DNA of 55,324 nucleotides from JBIOHJ01 sp044448905 (lineage in GTDB: Bacteria; Bacteroidota; Bacteroidia; AKYH767-A; OLB10), in NCBI GenBank assembly GCA_044448905.1, contig JBIOHJ010000002.1, positions 1 through 55,324 of the forward strand, given 5' to 3'. The notes under the pieces are model-generated. The model was not told the origin of the DNA. It did not search any database and saw nothing but the letters and a program-made list of their open reading frames with translations. Made by a program: the position numbers and the translations under genes. This document shows, one piece after another, positions 8,174-15,527 of the stretch. Position 1 is the first letter of the stretch. Each line of letters opens with the position of its first letter.

Positions 8174-10576
8174 ATGGCAAAAAAGAAAATCACTCCTATA
8201 AACGAGGATTTTGATTTAAAACTTTTCGCAACCATTGCAAAAAAGAATTTTGCATGGTTTGTTAGTTTTATTTTTTCATCGTTTGTCATTGCATTTCTTT
8301 ATCTCCGCTACAACCCTCCGGTTTATGAAGCGGGAACGATAATTAAAATTTCAACCGAAAATCAAGCCGGCCAGATTTTAAATAATAACCGGGATTATTT
8401 TACAGATCAATATACTAATCAGATTGCCGGAGATATTGAACTAATCCGTTCTAAAATAATAGCTGAACGCGCTGTAAAACAACTTCCGTTAAGCGTAAAT
8501 TATTACGCCAAGGGAACGGTGTTGGATATGGAACTTTATAAGTCCTCGCCATTTACCGTTGAAGCCGAAATAAAAGATTCTTCGGTTTATAATAAGCCGT
8601 TCTACCTGGAATTTGATAACAAGTTGTCTTTTGCGCTTTCATTTTCCGAAAAAGCCACCAGCAAGTCCACGCAACATCGGATTAATGAATGGATTGATTT
8701 ACCCGATGTACGATTTAAAGTGGTGGTTACTGACTATGCAAATGTTATGGATCAGCAGCACCAGTTTCAAAAAGAACCTTTTTATTTCATCTTAAGAAAT
8801 GAGGCTGATGTTGCCAGGAGTATTTCAGGCATGCTATCAGTTAGTGTTTTAAACCCTGAAGCTAAAACGATATCCGTAAAACTAAAAGATAAAAGTTCAG
8901 CAAAAGCTGCAGATATTGTTAATATTATTTCGAATGAATTTATTGATTATGATGTGGAAAAAAGCCGTGAGGTAACCAATAAAATTCTCCAGTTCATTAA
9001 TCTTACCATCTCATCGGTTGAGTCTGATCTGGACAATTCTGAAGGCTCAATAGAAAATTTCAGGCGTGCAAATAAATTGATGGATCCTTCAATGGTTGTT
9101 AACCAGATTTCGAATAAAATATGGGACCTTCAAAATAAAAAAATAGACCTTCAGATTGAACACAATATTTATGAAACACTGATAAATGATGTTCTGGCAA
9201 ATAAAGAAATCAGCCAGATGATTCTAAGTATTGTCGGCAAATACAAAGAAAATCAGATTACCAATGCTATTGTCAAATTACAGGAGTTGGTAAATATCCG
9301 CGAAACCACATTAATCCAGGGAACTACCGAAACAGAGATTTATAAAGCCGCCAGCAAAGCGGCTGACAATCAAAAAGAGTTTCTGATCAGTCTCATCCGA
9401 AACCAGCAGGAAGTATTGGGGGATGAAATGAAAAAAGTAAACGAGCAGCTTTCGCAGTTTGATGGCATCTTTGCTACTATGCCCGGCAAACAAGCTCAGT
9501 ACAGCAGGCTTGAAAGATTATTTTCGATTAACGAAAAATTTTATTCGTTGCTTTTGGAAAAGAAAGCTGAGTTTTCTATTGCTGCTGCCGGGTTTGTTGC
9601 TCAAAATCTTTTGCTCGAACCGGCATCAGCATTTACATCACCGGTTTCTCCAAACCGTACATTGGTAATCAGCGTTTGTTTATTGCTCGGTTTTATTGCC
9701 AGTTTCCTGTTAATAATCGTTCGATATCTTTTTTATAATGAAGTTTCATCGCTCGAAGAAATCGAAATGTATACCGATGCTGCATTGCTGGGAATTATTC
9801 CTAAATATAAACGCGAAATTCCAATCTCCCAGTTATTGGTGGATAAAAATCCTAAATCGGTTATAGCGGAAGCTTTCCGTTCAATCCGAACCAATCTCCA
9901 GTTTATTTCCAATGATGAAGGCTCTAAAGTAATTGCGGTTACTTCTACTATTTCTGGCGAAGGCAAAACGTTTAATGCAATTAACCTTGCGGGTGTAATT
10001 GCTTTTTCGGGTAAAAAAGTAGTTATCCTTGATCTTGACATGAGAAAACCCAAAATCCATCTTGGTTTTAACGTTGAAAACAGCCACGGCATCAGCACCC
10101 TGCTGATAGGAAAAGATAAACCTGAAGATTGTATAATAAAAAGTACGCTTGAGAATCTTGACTTTATTACAGCTGGACCTGTGCCTCCCAATCCAAGCGA
10201 ATTGATTATTAATCCACGCATGGATGAATTGCTCAATTATCTCAGAAAAATTTACGACATTATTATAATAGATACGCCACCGGTTGGGATTGTGAGCGAT
10301 GGTATTCCGATTATTCAAAAGGTTGACTACCCGCTTTATATTGTCCGTGCAAATTATTCGCGTAAAATGTTTATTCATAATATTAATAAGATGATTAACG
10401 AAAACAAGGTAACCAACCTGTCAATAATTCTTAATGGTGTTGAAATGCAGAAATTAAAATACGGATATGGTTACGGATACGGATATGGTTACGGATATGG
10501 TTACGGATATTATGAAGAAGATCAAACCGAGCCAACAGTATTTGATCGTATTAAAAAAGTTTTCAGGAAAAACTAA
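8174..10576 (+). CDS. Wzc-like polysaccharide co-polymerase / tyrosine autokinase
   Basis: The 800-residue protein has a Wzz-type domain between two membrane segments (about 18-40 and 495-520), with a coiled-coil-rich periplasmic part. A cytoplasmic BY-kinase domain follows: Walker A SGEGKT at about 593-598, Walker A' VVILDLDMRKP at about 615-625 and Walker B IIIIDTPP near 695-702. The tail (763-780) is a strict Tyr-Gly alternation with ten tyrosines, encoded by a 12-bp tandem repeat. Such tyrosine clusters are the autophosphorylation site that controls chain length and export. It partners the Wza-like lipoprotein encoded just upstream. Confidence 0.95.
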   Translation: MAKKKITPINEDFDLKLFATIAKKNFAWFVSFIFSSFVIAFLYLRYNPPVYEAGTIIKISTENQAGQILNNNRDYFTDQYTNQIAGDIELIRSKIIAERAVKQLPLSVNYYAKGTVLDMELYKSSPFTVEAEIKDSSVYNKPFYLEFDNKLSFALSFSEKATSKSTQHRINEWIDLPDVRFKVVVTDYANVMDQQHQFQKEPFYFILRNEADVARSISGMLSVSVLNPEAKTISVKLKDKSSAKAADIVNIISNEFIDYDVEKSREVTNKILQFINLTISSVESDLDNSEGSIENFRRANKLMDPSMVVNQISNKIWDLQNKKIDLQIEHNIYETLINDVLANKEISQMILSIVGKYKENQITNAIVKLQELVNIRETTLIQGTTETEIYKAASKAADNQKEFLISLIRNQQEVLGDEMKKVNEQLSQFDGIFATMPGKQAQYSRLERLFSINEKFYSLLLEKKAEFSIAAAGFVAQNLLLEPASAFTSPVSPNRTLVISVCLLLGFIASFLLIIVRYLFYNEVSSLEEIEMYTDAALLGIIPKYKREIPISQLLVDKNPKSVIAEAFRSIRTNLQFISNDEGSKVIAVTSTISGEGKTFNAINLAGVIAFSGKKVVILDLDMRKPKIHLGFNVENSHGISTLLIGKDKPEDCIIKSTLENLDFITAGPVPPNPSELIINPRMDELLNYLRKIYDIIIIDTPPVGIVSDGIPIIQKVDYPLYIVRANYSRKMFIHNINKMINENKVTNLSIILNGVEMQKLKYGYGYGYGYGYGYGYGYYEEDQTEPTVFDRIKKVFRKN
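10460..10513 (+). repeat. 12-bp coding tandem repeat in the kinase tail
   Basis: The DNA consists of copies of TACGGATATGGT, one shortened to TACGGA, encoding Tyr-Gly units. It is purely coding and gives the autokinase ten C-terminal tyrosines. Copy number changes here would alter the number of phosphorylation sites without shifting the frame. Confidence 0.9.
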
Positions 10577-10608
10577 CTAGCCCGTCAGGCATTATTTTTT
10601 TAGGAACA

Positions 10609-11151
10609 ATGATTTTTGAGAAGCTTTCAATTGAGGGGTTGGTTTTGATTAGGCCGGATGTATTGCAAGACAATCGCGGTTATTTTTATGAATCTTTTCA
10701 TTATGAAAAATTTGCGGAAGCCGGTTTGCATTTGGATTTTGTACAGGATAACGAATCTTTATCGTCAAAAAATGTTTTGCGTGGTTTGCATTTTCAGCAT
10801 CCGCCATTTGAACAGGGCAAATTGGTGCGTGTAATGCATGGGGCGGTTTTGGATGTGGTTGTTGATTTGCGTAAAAACTCTGCTTCTTACGGAAAACATT
10901 ATAAAGTAGAATTAAATGACACAAACCATACGATGCTTTGGATTCCGCCAGGATTTGCACATGGATTTTTAGCTTTGAGTGATGAATCGGTTTTTTGCTA
11001 TAAGTGCACGGGCGTGTATAATAAGCAGTCGGAATTTGGAATTATATGGAATGATAAAGATTTGAACATTGATTGGGGAATAACCAACCCGGTTGTTTCG
11101 GCAAAAGATCTTGAGCTGGGCAGGTTTAAAGATTATATTTCTGTGTTTTGA
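10609..11151 (+). CDS. rfbC: dTDP-4-dehydrorhamnose 3,5-epimerase
   Basis: The 180-residue cupin enzyme carries family blocks FVQDNESLSSKNVLRGLHFQ (with the catalytic-base His), VRVMHGAVLDVVVDLR and IPPGFAHGFLALSD, and a conserved Tyr region CYKCTGVYNKQSE. It interconverts dTDP-4-dehydro-6-deoxy-glucose and the L-rhamnose precursor. The other dTDP-rhamnose genes (rfbA, rfbB, rfbD) are not in this window. They may lie elsewhere, or this enzyme may serve a related dTDP-sugar. It lies 32 bp after the Wzc-like gene, in the same direction. Confidence 0.94.
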   Translation: MIFEKLSIEGLVLIRPDVLQDNRGYFYESFHYEKFAEAGLHLDFVQDNESLSSKNVLRGLHFQHPPFEQGKLVRVMHGAVLDVVVDLRKNSASYGKHYKVELNDTNHTMLWIPPGFAHGFLALSDESVFCYKCTGVYNKQSEFGIIWNDKDLNIDWGITNPVVSAKDLELGRFKDYISVF

Positions 11152-11220
11152 TGTTTGATTTTCATTAAAATCAAAATTCAGGTAAATTAGTAAGTTTGCA
11201 ATGCCTCACCGCTTTCGATA

Positions 11221-12322
11221 ATGGAAAATTTTTTATCTATACATTATTATAAAATTATTTATTGCGTATTTTTTGTTTGCTCAGTAAGCTTTTCATTTTT
11301 AATGAACAGTCTTTTCCTGCGGTTTTTCTCCACACTTGGCATTCGCAATCAAAATGACGGTACCATTATACGTTGGGGCGCGCAAAGCAAGCCGGCAATT
11401 GGCGGATTATCATTTTATATTTTGTTTCTGATTTCGGTTGCGAGCTATTCTTTTTTCTTTAAACCCACACAGGTTTTTTATAACATGCAGTTTGTGGGGC
11501 TGCTTATTGCAATGGCAATAGGTTTTATTATCGGGTTATATGATGACGCGTATGATACGAGGCCGTTTTTAAAATTTTTCGCCCAGCTGTTGTGCGGGCT
11601 GGCGCTGGTTTTTTCAGGAATGTATATTAAAATTTTTTCTGATGATTACCTCAACTACCTGTTTACTTTGTTTTGGGTGGTGGGCATTATGAATTCGATT
11701 AATATGCTCGATAATATGGATGCTATTACCACGATTGTGGGAATTAATATTGTGATGGGCTCCATCCTGATGATTGTTATTCATAACGATTTTGAAAACA
11801 TGCACCTTATTGTTTTGGTTGGGGTGCTTTCTGCGATGTTTGGTTTTTTATATTACAACTGGCACCCTTCGAAAATGTATATGGGCGATACGGGCAGCCA
11901 GTTCCTGGGTATTTTCCTTGCGGCAATGGGCATTATGTATTTCTGGAATGATAATTATGAGTTGCAAACTCACTCGCAGGCAAAACAATTTATTACGGCT
12001 GTGCTGGCATTTATAATGCCCATATTTAGATACTACGGTGGTTGTTATTAACCGGCTGAGGAAACGAACTTCGCCTTTTGTGGGCGGCAAGGATCATACT
12101 ACTCATGCGTTAGCCATGCTGGGAATGAGCGACCGAGTGGTAGCCATTACTTTTGCCATACTTTCGTTTGTTTCACTTTGTTTGATATATGTGATGAATG
12201 TATATATCCTTGACTGGACGCATACCTATACTGTTATATTTTCAATCTATATACTTACCCTGCTGGGTAGTTTTTTTTATATAACTACAAAAGCGAAGGG
12301 TAAGAAGCTTAAAAAAGTGTAA
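11221..12322 (+). pseudogene. WecA/MraY-family undecaprenyl-phosphate sugar-1-phosphate transferase, broken by one extra base
   Basis: The first frame (11221-12051) encodes family motifs GLYDDAYDTRP (Asp pair at 108-109), NMLDNMD (about 161-167) and GDTGSQFLG (about 222-230), then goes off track to a TAA at 12049. Dropping the A at 12028 restores FDTTVVVINRLRK and joins the frame that runs to 12322 with the HTTH-containing cytoplasmic loop SPFVGGKDHTTHALAMLG. The repaired protein would have 366 residues, normal for WecA-like enzymes that start glycan assembly on the lipid carrier, with about ten membrane segments. No slippery heptamer is visible, so programmed frameshifting is unlikely. Assembly error or a recent mutation are the two explanations. 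Confidence 0.9.
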
Positions 12323-12324
12323 GG

Positions 12325-13251
12325 TTAGTTTTTTACAAACTTTTTTCTCACCCCGTTTATCTCAATAAAATATATTCCGCTTTTTAAGGATTGAATATTG
12401 ATTATTGAAGATTGAAAATTGATTGCGGATTTTAATATTTCTTTTCCCATCATATCATAAATTTTTATTTCTTTTTCCTGAACATTGAACATTGAACATT
12501 GAACTTTTAACTCCTCTCCTGCCGGGTTTGGTGAAATGGTAAATGTGGAAGTGTTATTTGATGTTTCGTTTATGCCGGTGCATAGTGTTAGGGAGACATC
12601 GTCAATATATATATAAGCTCCATGAAAAGCTTCAGAAGTATCTGTTATGACGCTTGTATTTGCATCATCTTTGAAATTTCCGATAATTAAATAATTTTCT
12701 CCTCCGGTGGCAGTGTAGTTACCGCTTATTAAAACCCAATTTATTGTATCTGATATGAATCCGGTAGTATTAATAAGCTGAGGGATATAGACTAAAAGCG
12801 AATCATTATTGATACCATCAATTAACGTATCGGAAAAATAAATACCTATATCATCAGTAATGCTTTGAACCTTATCGGGTGCATTAACATACATTTCAAA
12901 ATGATAACAGGCATTGGCAATTAATGGCGAAATAAAATTTGCTTCTATATATTCCCGGTAATTTGGGAATGCGCTGTCAGCAATAAGTACTATACCGCAA
13001 TAAGCGCCTCCACTATGCGCTTGCTGAGAACCTAATATGTTATCAGGAACACCTACAAATTGGCTACCACATTGATTATAATAATCTACTGAAGCTGCTG
13101 TTGGATTAATCCAAAATAATACAGAATCAAACTGATTCAAACTTGTCGGACATCCTATGTACCCCTCAAACCCCCCATTCGGCACTAAATTTTGCCCCCA
13201 TCCCACGAAAGTGGTTGAAAGTAAAAATAAGATGAATAAATATTTTTTCAT
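12325..13251 (-). CDS. Secreted T9SS cargo protein with type A sorting domain (copy 1)
   Basis: The 308-residue product has a signal peptide (cleavage near VGWGQ-NL). An N-terminal jelly-roll-like domain opens NLVPNGGFE and contains the pattern SGGAYCGIV...YREYIEANFI, seen in many Bacteroidota surface proteins. The C-terminal T9SS type A domain (about 230-308) carries FTISPNPAGEE, IKIYDMMGKE and SGIYFIEI. The enzymatic or binding role is unknown. Its 3' third is nearly identical at DNA level to that of the adjacent gene, so the two arose by tandem duplication or share a converted sorting domain. The sorting-domain DNA contains AACATTGAA repeats that encode VQCSMFNVQ. Confidence 0.85.
   Translation of the reverse strand: MKKYLFILFLLSTTFVGWGQNLVPNGGFEGYIGCPTSLNQFDSVLFWINPTAASVDYYNQCGSQFVGVPDNILGSQQAHSGGAYCGIVLIADSAFPNYREYIEANFISPLIANACYHFEMYVNAPDKVQSITDDIGIYFSDTLIDGINNDSLLVYIPQLINTTGFISDTINWVLISGNYTATGGENYLIIGNFKDDANTSVITDTSEAFHGAYIYIDDVSLTLCTGINETSNNTSTFTISPNPAGEELKVQCSMFNVQEKEIKIYDMMGKEILKSAINFQSSIINIQSLKSGIYFIEINGVRKKFVKN
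12389..12503. repeat. Low-complexity phrase repeats inside the sorting-domain coding region
   Basis: Two stretches, about 12389-12424 (ATTGAATATTGATTATTGAAG type units) and about 12476-12503 (three AACATTGAA units), lie inside the C-terminal domain gene. They recur at about 13348-13376 and 13430-13457 in the neighbouring paralog. They look like the phrase-like repeats found at gene borders elsewhere in the window. Confidence 0.6.
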
Positions 13252-13260
13252 GCGTTATTG

Positions 13261-13276
13261 CCTGCCTACCGGCAGG
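13261..13276. repeat. Short hairpin repeat (CCTGCC-TACC-GGCAGG)
   Basis: Perfect 6-bp GC-rich arms flank a 4-nt loop, and the flanking bases extend it imperfectly. It lies between the two paralogs and overlaps the stop codon of the upstream one (13266-13268). As a result that protein ends in four extra residues (STCR) compared with its twin. Similar GC-rich hairpins are dispersed repeats in many Bacteroidota genomes, from general knowledge. Confidence 0.75.
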
Positions 13277-14225
13277 TAGATTTTACAAACTTTTTACGCA
13301 CCCCGTTTATTTCAATAAAATATATTCCGCTGTTTAAAGATTGAATATTGATTATTGAAGATTGAAGATTGATTGCGGATTTTAAAACTTCTTTTCCCAT
13401 CATATCATAAATTTTTATTTCTTTTTCCTGAACATTGAACATTGAACATTGAACATTCAATTCTTCTCCTGCCGGGTTTGGTGAAATGGTAAATGAGGAA
13501 GTGTTATTTGATGTTTCGTTTATGCCGGTTGCGCAGGGGGTGAGGGAGACATCGTCAATGTATAAATATATTCTATTATCAGTTGAGGAGCTATTAACAA
13601 CTATTGTATCAGTATTCATGTCGTCTTTAAAATTTCCAATTATTAGAAAACTTTCTCCTCCCTGAGCAATATAATTTCCACCAACTAAAGTCCAATTTGA
13701 TGAGTCAGGATTATTTCCTGTTATATTGTTAAATTGTGGAGTAAAAGGTAACGGAAGATAATTATTTATCCCTGTAATTGCTGAAACAGAAAAATAGGCG
13801 CCTATTGCATCAGTTGTATATTTAAAAATATCCGCAAGGCTAACTTTCATTTCGAAATGATAACAATTATTAATAATTAAAGATGATATTAAAGGAACCT
13901 CGATATATTCACGATAATTGGCATCATCCGATGAGAAAAGATAAATTCCACAATATGCATTACCGCTTTGTGTTATTTGATAACCAAAAACATTTGAAGG
14001 AACTCCAGCAATTCCATTGCTATTGCAACTATTAAAATAATCTGGTGTACCCGAAATCAGATATATGTTCGTAGCCGGATTCATCCAGAATAAACAAGAA
14101 TCCAGTTGCGCTAAAGAAGGTGGGCATCCCGAATACTGCTCAAACCCCCCATTCGGCACCAAATTTTGCCCCCATCCCACCAAAGTGGTTGATAATAAAC
14201 ATAATAAAAGGGTGAATTTTCTCAT
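13266..14225 (-). CDS. Secreted T9SS cargo protein with type A sorting domain (copy 2)
   Basis: I place the start at the ATG whose first base is 14225 (MRKFTLLLCLLSTTLVGWGQ), giving 319 residues; a TTG three codons upstream is also open. The architecture matches copy 1: signal peptide, NLVPNGGFE domain with SGNAYCGIYL and YREYIEVPL, then a type A sorting domain with FTISPNPAGEE and SGIYFIEING. The middle domains differ much more than the C-termini. The last four residues STCR come from a GC-rich hairpin repeat inserted at the stop. An array of 21-bp repeats lies just upstream of the start and may separate it from its promoter. Confidence 0.85.
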   Translation of the reverse strand: MRKFTLLLCLLSTTLVGWGQNLVPNGGFEQYSGCPPSLAQLDSCLFWMNPATNIYLISGTPDYFNSCNSNGIAGVPSNVFGYQITQSGNAYCGIYLFSSDDANYREYIEVPLISSLIINNCYHFEMKVSLADIFKYTTDAIGAYFSVSAITGINNYLPLPFTPQFNNITGNNPDSSNWTLVGGNYIAQGGESFLIIGNFKDDMNTDTIVVNSSSTDNRIYLYIDDVSLTPCATGINETSNNTSSFTISPNPAGEELNVQCSMFNVQEKEIKIYDMMGKEVLKSAINLQSSIINIQSLNSGIYFIEINGVRKKFVKSTCR

Positions 14226-14239
14226 CAAAGCCAATTTAA

Positions 14240-14407
14240 CTTCTGGAAAATCTCCGTTTTCTTCTGGAAAATCTCCGTTTTCTTCTGTAAAAACTCTGTT
14301 TTCTTCTGAAGAATTTCTGTTTTCTTCTGTAAAAACTCTGTTTTCTTCTGGAGAATCTATGTTTTCTTCTGTAGAATTCCTGTTTTCTTCTGTAAAGAAA
14401 CCCTTTT
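14240..14407. repeat. Eight imperfect tandem copies of a 21-bp unit
   Basis: The unit, of the type CTTCTGGAAAATCTCCGTTTT, starts at 14240, 14261, 14282, 14303, 14324, 14345, 14366 and 14387 with no spacing change. The first half (CTTCTG) is nearly constant and the middle varies. The array fills the gap between the start of the upstream T9SS paralog (minus strand) and the stop of the next minus-strand gene. On the plus strand it is open, with seven-residue SSGKSPF-like units, but no real gene reads through it. Confidence 0.95.
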
Positions 14408-14417
14408 TTACTTTAGT

Positions 14418-15359
14418 TTATTTATGAAACACGCCTTGGTAAGCGGCTTTCTTTTCGTCATTGGGATTATGCAGGGTAACGGTTCCAAATCCTGTAGTAA
14501 TTACAAAAGGTTTACCCGGCTTAAGTACGATAGCAGTACCCGATGCGGTTTTGCCTTTGAATAATTCGAGGTCAAATTCACTTTCATTTATTAAAACACC
14601 TTCGTTAACAAGGTTTGTAAGCACTTTTGACGAACCAATATTTACTAAACCGTTGCGAACTATGCTTCCCTGTGGCGAGTTATCAATGGTATAACCCCAG
14701 TCGCCTGCCTTATTGGGGTTTGCCGCAAAGTTATCTTTCAAAAACCCGCCAATTCCCTGGCTGTGCGTGTTAACGGGGTCTATAAGCGCGTTGCGCTCGC
14801 CATATTTTGTTTCTTTATCAATGGCCATTTGCGCGGCATCCTGGCGGTGGGTGAGCGCGCTGGTGCAATTGGCTTTGTTTACGGTTAAATCAATGTCGGT
14901 ATTGTTGGTTAAAAACCCTTCTAACGGGCTTGTACCCGCAGGAAAGCTGGCGTGCTTATCAATAAGCGCTACTATGGCTGTAATTTTTTCTTCAACCGTT
15001 TTGGGGTACACAATTTTTTTACCGTTAACGGTTACACCCCAGTCGCCCAGCTTGCCAATATTATTTTTATAAAACGATTTTAAAAACTGCACACACTTGC
15101 GATGCTGCGCAAAGGCGGGTTTAAACAGCTTATCGGCTTCTTTGTACAGCTTTTCGCTGTCTTTTCCCAGCTGCTCGGCATCATCGTGTGCGATACCCGC
15201 AGCCGTTACAGCGGCCGCGTCATCGGCAAGCACAATTGAGTTTTCGGCAAGATAGATGTTAAGAATGCTTGCTGCGCCATCGAGCGTATGCTTTGCATTC
15301 ATTTTGTTGAACAAACGAACTTGCAATAAAAATTCGGTAGGATAAATTAATCTGCTCAT
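14418..15359 (-). CDS. Uncharacterised protein with an internal duplication
   Basis: I do not recognise this 313-residue family. No signal peptide or membrane segment is visible. Two related blocks occur: residues 92-111 (FLKSFYKNN...KLGDWGVTV) and 206-225 (FLKDNFAAN...KAGDWGYTI), each preceded by an Ala- and charge-rich helical stretch, so the protein may be two copies of a helical module with a GDWG motif. The C-terminal 60 residues look beta-rich (SGTAIVLKPGKPFVITTGFGTVTLHNP). GC and codon use are higher than in the flanking T9SS genes. It is followed downstream by the 21-bp repeat array. Confidence 0.75.
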   Translation of the reverse strand: MSRLIYPTEFLLQVRLFNKMNAKHTLDGAASILNIYLAENSIVLADDAAAVTAAGIAHDDAEQLGKDSEKLYKEADKLFKPAFAQHRKCVQFLKSFYKNNIGKLGDWGVTVNGKKIVYPKTVEEKITAIVALIDKHASFPAGTSPLEGFLTNNTDIDLTVNKANCTSALTHRQDAAQMAIDKETKYGERNALIDPVNTHSQGIGGFLKDNFAANPNKAGDWGYTIDNSPQGSIVRNGLVNIGSSKVLTNLVNEGVLINESEFDLELFKGKTASGTAIVLKPGKPFVITTGFGTVTLHNPNDEKKAAYQGVFHK

Positions 15360-15527
15360 GATGTTTTAGTTTTTTGAGGGTTAAAATTAAAATGAACAAA
15401 ATTTTGAACCCGAAAGAAAACAATAATTTTTAAATTTTCAAAATAATTTTGAATATATTTTTGATGAATCGAAATCAAAGCTCAAACCCCAAACCTATTT
15501 CATAAATTTGCACCCCTTTTGAGATTT

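Noticed and set aside
12020..12050. Programmed ribosomal frameshift in the WecA-like gene
   Set aside because: No slippery heptamer and no downstream stem-loop or pseudoknot of note at the shift site.
12038..12322. Separate small membrane protein gene starting at a GTG
   Set aside because: Its sequence is exactly the missing C-terminal part of the WecA-like enzyme, so it is the same gene out of frame.
14240..14407. CRISPR array
   Set aside because: The units are contiguous with no unique spacers, and no cas gene is present.
14065..14427. Plus-strand open frame of 120 codons across the 21-bp array with SSGKSPF-like repeats
   Set aside because: It overlaps the coding strand of a real T9SS gene, has no signal or family match, and openness is a by-product of a 21-bp unit.
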